From the NCBI GenBank assembly GCA_041910015.1, contig JAYRRR010000001.1, positions 1-64,000 on the forward strand: DNA of 64,000 nt, given 5' to 3'. Below, piece by piece: positions 8,653-17,259 of the stretch. Positions within the stretch are counted from its first letter, which is position 1; each line of letters opens with the position of its first letter. The position numbers and the translations under genes were made by a program. The notes beneath the pieces were generated by a model. It had not been told where the DNA came from, did no database searches, and saw nothing but the letters and a program-made list of their open reading frames with translations. This stretch comes from RPQJ01 sp041910015. GTDB lineage: Bacteria > Pseudomonadota > Gammaproteobacteria > Steroidobacterales > Steroidobacteraceae.

Positions 8653-8671
8653 CCGGGCGAATATTCACCAC
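8640..8671. repeat. Two direct copies of a 13-base sequence beside tRNA-Arg
   Basis: GAATATTCACCAC occurs at 8640-8652 and at 8659-8671, 19 bases apart, between the nucleotidyltransferase start and the tRNA-Arg 3' end. The first copy contains the start codon of that gene. This looks like a small duplication at an insertion or deletion junction. Confidence 0.6.
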
Positions 8672-8685
8672 GGCCTGCGTGAAAA

Positions 8686-8762
8686 TGGCGCGCCCGGAAG
8701 GATTCGAACCTCCGACCTTCTGGTTCGTAGCCAGACGCTCTATCCAACTGAGCTACGGGCGC
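8686..8762 (-). tRNA. tRNA-Arg (anticodon ACG)
   Basis: Read on the minus strand the gene starts GCGCCCGTAGCTC, has the D-loop AGTTGGATAGA, the anticodon stem-loop CTGGCTACGAACCAG with anticodon ACG, the T-arm GGTTCGAATCC and the acceptor CGGGCGC. The 3' CCA is encoded. Its first base is expected to be converted to inosine. Order csrA, tRNA-Ser, tRNA-Arg is common in gammaproteobacteria. Confidence 0.97.
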
Positions 8763-8785
8763 GCGATTCTCTTTCGAAACGACTC

Positions 8786-8876
8786 TGGCGGAGAGAGAGG
8801 GATTCGAACCCTCGAAGGGCTTTTGACCCTTACACCCTTAGCAGGGGTGCGCCTTCGACCACTCGGCCATCTCTCC
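8786..8876 (-). tRNA. tRNA-Ser (anticodon GCU)
   Basis: The minus strand starts GGAGAGATGGCCGAGTGG, has anticodon loop CTGCTAA (anticodon GCT), a long variable arm between the anticodon and T stems as in all serine tRNAs, the T-loop GGTTCGAATCC and an encoded CCA. It lies 23 bases upstream of tRNA-Arg on the same strand and is probably co-transcribed with it. Confidence 0.97.
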
Positions 8877-8950
8877 TGAAAAGAGAGCCGCGAAGGATAA
8901 ACGCCCCGATTCGTCCCGTCCAGTTCCGATCGCCCCACCGTGGTCCACGC

Positions 8951-9190
8951 TCAGTACGAGTCGGGCTCCATACCGTTGGCGGAGTGCCCGTTGCCCGACG
9001 CAGGGCCCGCGGCGGGCGCGCCCTGTTCCTCGCGCTTGATGCGTTCGAAGATTTCTTCGCGGTGGACGGCAACGTCGCGCGGTGCATTGACGCCCACGCG
9101 CACCTGGTTGCCCTTGACGCCCAGGATGGTCACCATCACGTCGTTGCCGATCATGACTGTTTCGCCTACGCGTCGCGTGAGAATCAACAT
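8951..9190 (-). CDS. csrA: Carbon storage regulator CsrA (RsmA)
   Basis: A 79-residue RNA-binding protein that represses or stabilises mRNAs by binding GGA motifs near ribosome binding sites. The start MLILTRRVGETVMIGNDV, and VNAPRDVAVHREEI with the RNA-contacting Arg, match the family over the first 60 residues; the tail (after KREEQ) is longer than in E. coli CsrA and is Gly/Asn-rich. AGGAG lies 6 bases before the ATG. It sits in the conserved slot between alaS and the tRNA genes; lysC, often found between alaS and csrA, is absent. Confidence 0.97.
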   Translation of the reverse strand: MLILTRRVGETVMIGNDVMVTILGVKGNQVRVGVNAPRDVAVHREEIFERIKREEQGAPAAGPASGNGHSANGMEPDSY

Positions 9191-9496
9191 CAGCCTCTCC
9201 TAGCCAGCTTGGCTTGCATCTTTCGCCGGACCCGAATCCCTTCCACCCCTCGGCGTCAGAACGGAACCCGGCTCATGCCGCGACCGAGAAGACGCCTGCC
9301 TCAGGCGTTGCGCCCGGTTCTCCCCACCCCCCCGCATGGCGAAGGCGCGCGCTTGCGCTTGCCTGCAACCACGGCGCAGACGATAGCGCGCCGCCGTACC
9401 CCTGTCAGCAACCACCGATATGAATTCACCCGATGTGGTGGTACCGAACCGGTCGCCGTCGGGCAATGTTTCCGCGGAATCGGGCCACCCGGCCAC
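9191..9496. other. alaS-csrA intergenic region without a gene
   Basis: These 306 bases between the alaS stop and the csrA start hold the csrA ribosome binding site (AGGAG, minus strand, at 9196-9200). I see no coding frame with family character, no repeat and no clear terminator. A csrA promoter is expected here but I cannot place it. Confidence 0.5.
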
Positions 9497-12106
9497 TCAG
9501 GCGATGCGGGGAGCAAGCCAGTCGGCGAGGCTGCCGAGCGCCGCAGCCAGCTTTGCGGGCTGGCTGCCGCCGGCCTGCGCGAGATCCGCGCGACCGCCGC
9601 CCTTGCCGCCAACCTGGACGGCGACGTGGTTCACGACCTCGCCTGCCTTCACCCGCGCGGTGAGATCGCCGGTGACGCCCGCGATCAGCGTCACCTGGTC
9701 GTCGCCGACCGCGGAAGCAAGCACGATGACCGCGCTGCCGAGCCTGGATTTCAAGCCGTCGACGGCGTTGCGCAACGCCGCGGCGTCGGCACCGTCGACG
9801 CTCGCCGCCACGAGCTTCACGCCGGTCGTACCGAGCGTCACCGCTTCCTCGGCGAGGTCGCGGCTCCTGCCGCTCGCAATCTTCTGCTTGAGCTGGGAGA
9901 TCTCCTTTTCCATGCGCCGCGTGCGCTCGAGCAACTGACGCACCTTTTCCTCGACGTCGTCGCGCGAGCCGCGCACGAGACCCGCCACGTCGCGCAGCTT
10001 CTGGTCTGTTTCGACCACGTGGTCATACGCGCCCTGCCCGGTGACCGCCTCGATGCGACGCACGCCGGCCGCCACGCCGCCTTCGCCGACGATCTTGAAC
10101 AGACCAATGTCGCCGGTGCGCCTCACGTGCGTACCGCCGCAGAGTTCGGTGGAGAATTCGCCAAGACGCAGCACGCGCACCTCATCGTCGTACTTCTCGC
10201 CGAACAGCGCCATGGCGCCCGCGGCGACCGCCGCATCGAAATCCGTCAGACGCGTCTCCGCGTCCGTGTTGCGACGGATCTCGGTGTTGACCAGCGATTC
10301 GATACGGGCGAGTTCCTCCGGCGTCACCGCCGCGTGATGCGCGAAGTCGAAACGCAGACGGTCGGGCGCGACGAGCGAGCCTTTCTGCAGCACGTGCGTG
10401 CCCAGCACCTGGCGCAGCGCGGCGTGCAGCAGGTGCGTCGCCGAGTGATTGAGCCGCGTGGCCTGACGGCGCGCCGCATCGACGTACGCCTCGACGGGTT
10501 CGCCGACGCGCAGCATGCCGGCTTCGAGAGTCCCCACGTGCAGGTGGGCCTTGCCGAGCTTGCGTGTGTCGTCGACCCGGAACTTCGCATTGCCGACGGC
10601 GAGCACGCCGCGGTCCCCGACCTGGCCGCCGCTTTCCGCGTAGAACGGCGTCACGTCGAGCACGACCTGCCCCGACTCGCCGAAGTGCAGTTCCGCGACG
10701 GGTTCGTCGTTGCGGAACAGCGCCACGATGCGGCCGACGCTGTGCTCCTCGTCGTAGCCGACGAACGACGTTTGCGCGTCGACGCTCAGACCGCCGCGCA
10801 GGTCGACGCCGAACCGGCTCGCCGCACGCGCACGCGCACGCTGCGCGCCCATGGCCGCCTCGAAGCCCGGCTCGTCGATCGTCAGCCCGCGTTCGCGCGC
10901 GACGTCGCTGGTGAGATCGACCGGAAAGCCGTAGGTGTCGTACAGGCGGAACACGGTCTCGCCGGGAATGCGCGTGTTGCCGCCGAGCGAGCCGATTGCC
11001 TCGTCGAGCAGCGCCATGCCCTGCGTCAGCGTCTCGGCGAAGCGCTCCTCTTCCTGCAACACGACCTTCTCGATGTGCGCCCGCTGCGCCGTGAGTTCGG
11101 GATACGCCGCACCCATCTCCTGTTCGAGCGTCGCGACGAGCCGGTGGAAAAACGGCCGGCGCTGGCCGAGCATGAAGCCGTGACGGATCGCGCGGCGCAT
11201 GATCCGGCGCAGCACGTAGCCGCGACCCTCGTTCGATGGCAGCACGCCGTCGGCGATCAGGAAAGAGGTCGCGCGGATGTGGTCCGCGACGACGCGCAGC
11301 GAGTTCGACTTCAGGTCCTGCGTGCCCGTCGCCTGCGCTGCGGCCGCGATCAGGCGGCAGAACAGGTCGATGTCGTAATTGCTGCGGACACCCTGCATCA
11401 CCGCCGCGACCCGCTCGAGGCCCATGCCCGTGTCGACCGAGGGCTTCGGCAGTTCCGTCATCGTGCCGTCGGCAGAACGGTCGAACTGCATGAACACGAG
11501 GTTCCAGATCTCGACGTACCGGTCGCCGTCCTCGTCCGGCGAGCCGGGCGGACCACCGGCCACCTCGGGACCGTGATCGTAGAAGATCTCGGTGCAGGGG
11601 CCGCACGGACCGGAGTCGCCCATGGCCCAGAAGTTCGACTTCGCACCAAGCCGCGAGAAACGCCGCGGGTCGACGCCGATGTCGTTCAGCCAGATGTCGG
11701 CGGCGCCGTCGTCCTGCTCGTAGACGGTCACCCAGAGCTTCTCGGCGGGGATGCCGAGCGTGCCGGTGACGAAATCCCAGGCGTAGCGAATCGCGTCCTG
11801 CTTGAAGTAGTCACCGAAGCTGAAGTTGCCCAGCATCTCGAAGAACGTGTGGTGGCGCGACGTGTAGCCGACGTTCTCGAGGTCGTTGTGCTTGCCGCCC
11901 GCACGCACGCAGCGCTGCGAACTGGCCGCGCGCACGTAGCTGCGCCGCTCCTTGCCGAGGAACAGGTCCTTGAACTGGACCATGCCGGCGTTGGTGAACA
12001 GCAGCGTCGGATCGTTGCCGGGCACGAGCGAGCTCGACGACACGATGGTGTGGCCGCGCTCGCGGAAGAAGTCCAGAAAGGCGGCGCGCAACTGCGCGCT
12101 GGTCAT
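9497..12106 (-). CDS. alaS: Alanyl-tRNA synthetase
   Basis: An 869-residue class II synthetase that charges tRNA-Ala and edits Ser/Gly mischarging. The catalytic domain begins SAQLRAAFLDFFRERGH; the editing-domain zinc ligands are in HSATHLLHAALRQVL and CGGTHVRRTGDIG; the coiled oligomerisation region and the C-terminal DHHA1 domain (GGKGGGRADLAQAGG) follow. ATG 12106, 10 bases after the recX stop, matches the usual N-terminus; ATG 12142 would add 12 residues and overlap recX. Gene order recA-recX-alaS suggests co-transcription. Confidence 0.97.
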   Translation of the reverse strand: MTSAQLRAAFLDFFRERGHTIVSSSSLVPGNDPTLLFTNAGMVQFKDLFLGKERRSYVRAASSQRCVRAGGKHNDLENVGYTSRHHTFFEMLGNFSFGDYFKQDAIRYAWDFVTGTLGIPAEKLWVTVYEQDDGAADIWLNDIGVDPRRFSRLGAKSNFWAMGDSGPCGPCTEIFYDHGPEVAGGPPGSPDEDGDRYVEIWNLVFMQFDRSADGTMTELPKPSVDTGMGLERVAAVMQGVRSNYDIDLFCRLIAAAAQATGTQDLKSNSLRVVADHIRATSFLIADGVLPSNEGRGYVLRRIMRRAIRHGFMLGQRRPFFHRLVATLEQEMGAAYPELTAQRAHIEKVVLQEEERFAETLTQGMALLDEAIGSLGGNTRIPGETVFRLYDTYGFPVDLTSDVARERGLTIDEPGFEAAMGAQRARARAASRFGVDLRGGLSVDAQTSFVGYDEEHSVGRIVALFRNDEPVAELHFGESGQVVLDVTPFYAESGGQVGDRGVLAVGNAKFRVDDTRKLGKAHLHVGTLEAGMLRVGEPVEAYVDAARRQATRLNHSATHLLHAALRQVLGTHVLQKGSLVAPDRLRFDFAHHAAVTPEELARIESLVNTEIRRNTDAETRLTDFDAAVAAGAMALFGEKYDDEVRVLRLGEFSTELCGGTHVRRTGDIGLFKIVGEGGVAAGVRRIEAVTGQGAYDHVVETDQKLRDVAGLVRGSRDDVEEKVRQLLERTRRMEKEISQLKQKIASGRSRDLAEEAVTLGTTGVKLVAASVDGADAAALRNAVDGLKSRLGSAVIVLASAVGDDQVTLIAGVTGDLTARVKAGEVVNHVAVQVGGKGGGRADLAQAGGSQPAKLAAALGSLADWLAPRIA

Positions 12107-12116
12107 GTGCCCGGGC

Positions 12117-12630
12117 TCAGCCGGGCGGGTGCTGCTGGTCATGGTCGGGGTCGTCTTCGTCGGGGCCGAGGGCGGCCCGGATCTGCTCCGAAGAAAACCC
12201 GCGATATTGTAGGAATCGTGCCTGTTTTGCACGTTCGCGGTAGTCGCCGGGCGGCGACAGCCCGAACTTGCGGCGCCTGGCCTCGCGAGCCGCCTGCCGC
12301 CAGCCTGCGGCCGCCGCGTCGAGCGCCTGCTCGATGACCTCCGCGGCGACGCCCTTTTCCCGCAGCTCCATGCGGATGCGCTGCGGGCCGTGTCCCCGCC
12401 GCGCATGCTGGGTCACGAACTGCTCGACGTAGCGTTCCTCGCGCAGCCAGCCTTCCCGCACGAGGTCGGCGACGGTCGTCTCCACGAGCGGCGCCGCGTG
12501 GCCCTTGCGCCGCAGGCGCTGCGCCAGTTCGTGACCGCTGAAATCGCGACCGGCCAGCAGCGCCAGCGCCGCCGTGCGCACGCTGCGCTCCGCCCCCTCG
12601 TCCGCCTGCACGGACGAGGGGAGCGGGCGA

Positions 12631-12650
<20 letters not shown>
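12117..12650 (-). CDS. recX: Regulatory protein RecX
   Basis: A 177-residue, highly charged protein made of repeated three-helix units (LLAGRDFSGHELAQRLRRKG, then FVTQHARRGHGPQRIRMELREKG, then KFG-ARFLQYRGFSSEQIRAAL). RecX modulates RecA filament extension. It overlaps the recA 3' end by 20 bases, which ties its expression to recA and so probably to the SOS response. Confidence 0.93.
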
Positions 12651-13662
<1,012 letters not shown>

Positions 13663-13726
13663 TACCTTGCCCGTGGTGTGTGCGCGGAGCCTCGGGAGGC
13701 CCCTGGGTGGAGAATCAGCGGGAGGC

Positions 13727-13742
13727 CTGCATTATTCCACAG
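13727..13742 (-). promoter_or_regulatory. LexA-like SOS box upstream of recA
   Basis: On the minus strand CTGTGGAATAATGCAG fits the proteobacterial SOS-box pattern CTG-N10-CAG exactly, though the ten inner bases are less AT-alternating than in E. coli. It is 65 bases upstream of the recA start, a normal place for LexA control. No other CTG-N10-CAG with an AT-rich centre was noticed between recA and thpR. Confidence 0.6.
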
Positions 13743-13788
13743 CGACCCCCCCGCGGCAGGCGGAAAATTGGCCCGTCTCGCCCGATAT

Positions 13789-14328
13789 TCAGCCGTGCCG
13801 ACCGCGCAGATTCCACCACCGCAGAGGCTCATAGCGTGAGCCTCCGGCGTCGGTCACTGACCGCACCAGCGCAAACCGTTCCACGCGCCAGCGGACGGGC
13901 TCGAGCAGCGACACGGACGGCGCGTGTCTGACCTGGCGGGCGAGCGTCAGGTGCGTGCGGAACTCGCGTTTGTCGACGTCGAACCCCGCCATGGACCCCC
14001 GGTTGCGCAGTTCGTCGGCGAGCTTCCCGGCCCCGTACCGCGCCGTCAGACAGCAGATCCGCGACTTGCGCCAGTACTCGAGCCGGTCGAAATGGATTTC
14101 GAACGGCTCGACCACGAAGGCATCGGCATCCCCGGGCTCCCCGAGCGCCTCGACGAGCGCCGGCTGTCGCGCCCGCGGCACCTCGCCCAGGAACACGAGC
14201 GTGACGTGCCACTGGTCCGGGCGCTGCGCCTTGCCGACGACGTCCCGAAGCAGCGGTGGAAGAGCTCGATTCAGCCGCAGACGCACGACGCCCTCGGGCC
14301 ACAGGGCAAGGAACAGCCGGTCGCTCAT
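13789..14328 (-). CDS. thpR: RNA 2',3'-cyclic phosphodiesterase (2H phosphoesterase)
   Basis: A 179-residue 2H-superfamily enzyme (formerly 2'-5' RNA ligase, LigT). The two catalytic HxTx motifs are HVTL at residue 41 and HLTL at residue 126, and the N-terminus RLFLALWPEGVV is typical. Start ATG 14328 overlaps the pncC stop as ATGA, indicating translational coupling. Confidence 0.93.
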   Translation of the reverse strand: MSDRLFLALWPEGVVRLRLNRALPPLLRDVVGKAQRPDQWHVTLVFLGEVPRARQPALVEALGEPGDADAFVVEPFEIHFDRLEYWRKSRICCLTARYGAGKLADELRNRGSMAGFDVDKREFRTHLTLARQVRHAPSVSLLEPVRWRVERFALVRSVTDAGGSRYEPLRWWNLRGRHG

Positions 14329-14828
14329 CGGCCGAGCAGGCCCTCGAGCGCACGATGCACGGTGCCGCGGCGTATCGCGTCGCGGTCGCCCGGCAGGAAC
14401 TCGTTCGCCACCTGCACCTCGACCTCGCCCGACGGCCGGCGCTGCGCCCAGGCGAACCAGACGGTACCCACGGGCCTGTCGGCCGTGCCACCGTCGGGGC
14501 CTGCCACGCCGCTCACGGCCACGCTGAGGTCCCCGCCCAGCCGCTCGAGCACGCCCTGCGCCATGGCCCGCACGACCGGTCCGCTGACCGCCCCGTGCTG
14601 CTCCAGCACGTCGGTCGTCACACCCAGCGCCCGGGTCTTCGCCTCGTTTGCGTAGGCGACGATGCCGCCCCGGAACCAGCCGGAGCTGCCAGGCAAGTCG
14701 GTGCATGCCTTTGCGATCCAGCCGCCGGTGCAGGACTCCGCGGTCACCAGCATCCGGCCGGTGGCCAGCAGTTCCCCGGACAGCCTGCGGGCCAGCGCAT
14801 TCAGTCCTGCATCGTCGGGTGTCGCCAT
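14325..14828 (-). CDS. pncC: Nicotinamide-nucleotide amidohydrolase (CinA C-terminal type)
   Basis: A 167-residue single-domain CinA protein that deamidates NMN to nicotinate mononucleotide in NAD recycling. Marks are TAESCTGGWIAKACTDLPGSS with the catalytic Ser/Thr region, GGIVAYANEAK, and the C-terminal GVAGPDGGTADRPVGTVWFAW. The N-terminal pyrophosphatase domain of full CinA is absent, as in E. coli PncC. It leads the pncC-thpR unit that precedes recA. Confidence 0.93.
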   Translation of the reverse strand: MATPDDAGLNALARRLSGELLATGRMLVTAESCTGGWIAKACTDLPGSSGWFRGGIVAYANEAKTRALGVTTDVLEQHGAVSGPVVRAMAQGVLERLGGDLSVAVSGVAGPDGGTADRPVGTVWFAWAQRRPSGEVEVQVANEFLPGDRDAIRRGTVHRALEGLLGR

Positions 14829-14916
14829 GCGACAATTGTACCCGGCCAGTGTCCGGCGGCGCGGTCGCCGGGCGCGACAAGGGTCCGAAAGACATCACCA
14901 AGGCAGGGTTCAGTTC

Positions 14917-15384
14917 ATGAGAATCGCTCCATTCGCGATGGCGCTCGCCATCGCCGCCTCTCCGCTCGTCGCGACCGCACAGGACAGCATCAAGGTCGAC
15001 GAGCAGATCATCATCAAGCAGGTGCAGGCGGACCGTCGCGCGGTCTATGCGCAGAACATGCGGCTCTCGGACTCGGAGAGCCGGGCCTTCTGGCCGATCT
15101 ACGACGAATGCGAGCTGGCGATGAAGAAGATCACCGACCGGCGCCTCGCGATGATCGACGAGTACGCCACGAAATTCGACACGCTGACGGACGCCGACGC
15201 GGACCGCCTGCTCGCCGAGCGCATGAAGCTCGACAAGCAGGCGCTCGAGACCAAACAGAAGTACGCGAAGAAGATCCAGAAGGCGCTGCCGAGCGTCAAG
15301 GCGCTGCGTTTCGTGCAGTTGCAGGACCGCATCGACAACATCGTCGCCGCCGAGACGTTCTCGATCATCCCCATCGCCCGCTGA
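14917..15384 (+). CDS. Exported helical protein, paralogue 1
   Basis: A 155-residue protein with a signal peptide (MRIAPFAMALAIAASPLVATA, cleavage probably after TAQ or ATA). The mature part is rich in charged residues and predicted helical: QVQADRRAVYAQNMRLSDSE, then LDKQALETKQKYAKKIQKAL and LRFVQLQDRID. This layout recalls periplasmic Spy/CpxP-like helical proteins, but I see no LTxxQ motif. The next gene is clearly related, so the pair arose by tandem duplication. The function is unknown. Confidence 0.7.
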   Translation: MRIAPFAMALAIAASPLVATAQDSIKVDEQIIIKQVQADRRAVYAQNMRLSDSESRAFWPIYDECELAMKKITDRRLAMIDEYATKFDTLTDADADRLLAERMKLDKQALETKQKYAKKIQKALPSVKALRFVQLQDRIDNIVAAETFSIIPIAR

Positions 15385-15419
15385 ACCCGATTCACGCCCA
15401 CAGACAGGGAACCGCATCC

Positions 15420-15896
15420 ATGCAGCATCGCAACAGGTTTTTCGCGGTCATCGCCGCCTGCGTCGCACTGGCGTCGCCGCTGCCCACCCACGCGCAGTCC
15501 GGATACGACGACACGCAGCAGCTCATCGCACAGGTCCAGTCCGACAAGCGCGCCGTCATGCTGAAGTCCATGGAACTCGACGACGCACAGATGCAGAAAT
15601 TCACGCCCGTTTACGACGAGTATCAGGCGGAGCGCCGCAAGCTGATGCAGCGCGGCGTCGACCTGGTGAACGCGTTCGCGGCGAACTACGATTCGATGAC
15701 CGACGACGCGGCCAAGTCGCTGCTCAAGGACTGGTTCAAGCTGACCGCCGACGAGGACGCGCTGGTCAAGAAGTACGCGAAGAAGCTCGACAAGGTCCTG
15801 CCGGCCGCCAAGGTCCTGCGGTGGGTACAGATCGAGAACAAGCTGGTCACGCTGCTGCGGCTGCCGACTTTGCGCGGCATTCCGCTCGCGCAATAA
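15420..15896 (+). CDS. Exported helical protein, paralogue 2
   Basis: A 158-residue signal-peptide protein (hydrophobic FFAVIAACVALASPLPTHA, cleavage before QSGYDD). It aligns end to end with the preceding gene: QVQSDKRAVMLKSMELDDAQ, KKYAKKLDKVLP, LRWVQIENKL. The starting ATG follows the first paralogue's stop by 35 bases, so both are probably one transcript. Function unknown; an envelope chaperone or stress role would fit the helical, charged composition. Confidence 0.7.
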   Translation: MQHRNRFFAVIAACVALASPLPTHAQSGYDDTQQLIAQVQSDKRAVMLKSMELDDAQMQKFTPVYDEYQAERRKLMQRGVDLVNAFAANYDSMTDDAAKSLLKDWFKLTADEDALVKKYAKKLDKVLPAAKVLRWVQIENKLVTLLRLPTLRGIPLAQ

Positions 15897-15918
15897 CCGC
15901 CCAGGAGAGGAGGCCACG

Positions 15919-16554
15919 ATGATGTGGTTGCTGTCACCTTCGGGCCGCTGGCCCGTCACCACGGCGCTCGTCGCCGTCGCCGCGCTGGCGACCGGCTGCG
16001 CCTCCGGCCCGGACATCCGTGCCGACTACGATCGCTCGGCGGATTTCGGCAAGTACCGCACCTATGGGTTCATGTCGCAGGCCGGCACGGACGCGTCCGA
16101 CTTCAAGTCGCTCGCCACGCAGACGCTGCAGGCGGAGGCCTCCCGACAGATGGAGTCCCGCGGCTACACGCGATCCGACGACCCCGACCTCGTCATCAAC
16201 TTCAAGGGCAAGCTCGAGGAAAAGACGGACATCGAGTCGACGCCCGCGCCCTACTACGGGCCGGGCTGGGGCTACCGCGGCTGGTACGGCGCGCCGTACG
16301 GCGCCTACGGCTACGGCAGCACCGAGGTCACGACGCGGCGCTACAACGTCGGTACGCTCGTCATGGACGTCATCGACCGCGGCAACCGTCAGGCCGTATT
16401 CCAGGGCGGCCTGGAACGCGTCGTCACCAAGGAGATGATGCAGAACAAGCAGGCCTCGCTCACGCAGGCCGTCGCGCAGATCTTCTCGAAGTATCCGTTC
16501 GTCGCAGGCCAGTCGGCGCCGGTTGCGCCAGCCGACGACCGAAAGAAGCCATAG
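15919..16554 (+). CDS. DUF4136 lipoprotein
   Basis: A 211-residue lipoprotein. The lipobox LATGC gives an acylated Cys after a 27-residue signal; the mature part has DYDRSADFGKYRTYGF, DPDLVINFKGKLEEKTDI and a tyrosine/glycine-rich segment (PYYGPGWGYRGWYG), as in DUF4136 outer-membrane lipoproteins. It follows the paralogous pair on the same strand with 22 bases spacing, so the three genes may form one envelope operon. No function is known for the family. Confidence 0.8.
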   Translation: MMWLLSPSGRWPVTTALVAVAALATGCASGPDIRADYDRSADFGKYRTYGFMSQAGTDASDFKSLATQTLQAEASRQMESRGYTRSDDPDLVINFKGKLEEKTDIESTPAPYYGPGWGYRGWYGAPYGAYGYGSTEVTTRRYNVGTLVMDVIDRGNRQAVFQGGLERVVTKEMMQNKQASLTQAVAQIFSKYPFVAGQSAPVAPADDRKKP

Positions 16555-16560
16555 CCCGGC

Positions 16561-17172
16561 TCAACCCCCGGCGAGGTCACGGCAGCGTGCCAGATCCGCC
16601 GGGGTGTCGATGTCGACCGCCGCCGTCGGCAGATCGACGGCGGTGACGTCGCCGGGCCGGTCGCGCAACAGCCCCGCCGCGCCCCGATCACCCTCGAGCG
16701 CGCGCAGTTCGTCGAACCACGCGCGCGGCAAGATCGCCGGTGCACCGAGTCGCGAGCGATAGAACGCGGCCGCCGGCCGCTGCGGCTCGGTCCGCCATCG
16801 ATCGATCAGCCGCCGGTAGTCGGCCGTCCGCAGCGCCGCCTGATCGGCCAGACACAGCATGACCGCTTCGGATTCGGGCCGGACGCCGCGCAGGCCGGCG
16901 CGAAGCGACGACGACAGGCCCATCGCCGGCTCGGCATTGATCGTGAGCACGACGGCGGGATGGCCCAGGCCGGGAAGATCCGCCGGGAACCCCGGGCCGA
17001 CGACGACGACGAGGCGGCTGGCCGGCAGATCAAGCAGCTCACCGACGACGACCTCCAGAACCGTCCTGCCGAACAGCGGCGCCAGGAGCTTCGACGACCC
17101 GAAGCGGCGCGACAGGCCGGCCGCGAGCAGCACGATGTCGAGCACAGGATCGGGGTCGGTCGGGTCGCTCAT
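16561..17172 (-). CDS. MobA-like NTP transferase (MocA/molybdenum cofactor cytidylyltransferase type)
   Basis: A 203-residue nucleotidyltransferase. The NTP-binding loop LLAAGLSRRFGSSKLLAPLFG and the metal motif LCLADQAAL are those of MocA/CoxC-type enzymes, which make molybdopterin cytosine dinucleotide for xanthine- and CO-dehydrogenase-family enzymes. ATG 17172 is chosen by family length. An XdhC-family gene lies about 4 kb away (20984-22042), but no molybdenum hydroxylase structural gene is in the window. Confidence in the broad family is high; the exact substrate is inferred. Confidence 0.8.
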   Translation of the reverse strand: MSDPTDPDPVLDIVLLAAGLSRRFGSSKLLAPLFGRTVLEVVVGELLDLPASRLVVVVGPGFPADLPGLGHPAVVLTINAEPAMGLSSSLRAGLRGVRPESEAVMLCLADQAALRTADYRRLIDRWRTEPQRPAAAFYRSRLGAPAILPRAWFDELRALEGDRGAAGLLRDRPGDVTAVDLPTAAVDIDTPADLARCRDLAGG

Positions 17173-17259
17173 GCGGGGTGCGCATCGTAGCATCCGATTT
17201 GCGGCCACCCGCCGGCGGCGCGAGTTGTCGCGGCGGACCGGCATCCCTAATATCGGGCA

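Noticed and set aside
8640..8671. The short direct repeats as a CRISPR array or prophage att pair
   Set aside because: Only two copies 19 bases apart and no integrase, cas or phage gene in the window.
8984..12337. A very long plus-strand open frame opposite alaS
   Set aside because: Codon-position GC bias in high-GC DNA opens antisense frames; the translation is Arg/His/Val-rich with no family motif, while alaS matches end to end.
13789..15417. A single 540-residue minus-strand protein including thpR
   Set aside because: Only the last 179 residues match; the upstream part is antisense to the exported genes and out of frame with pncC. The ATGA start at 14328 is preferred.
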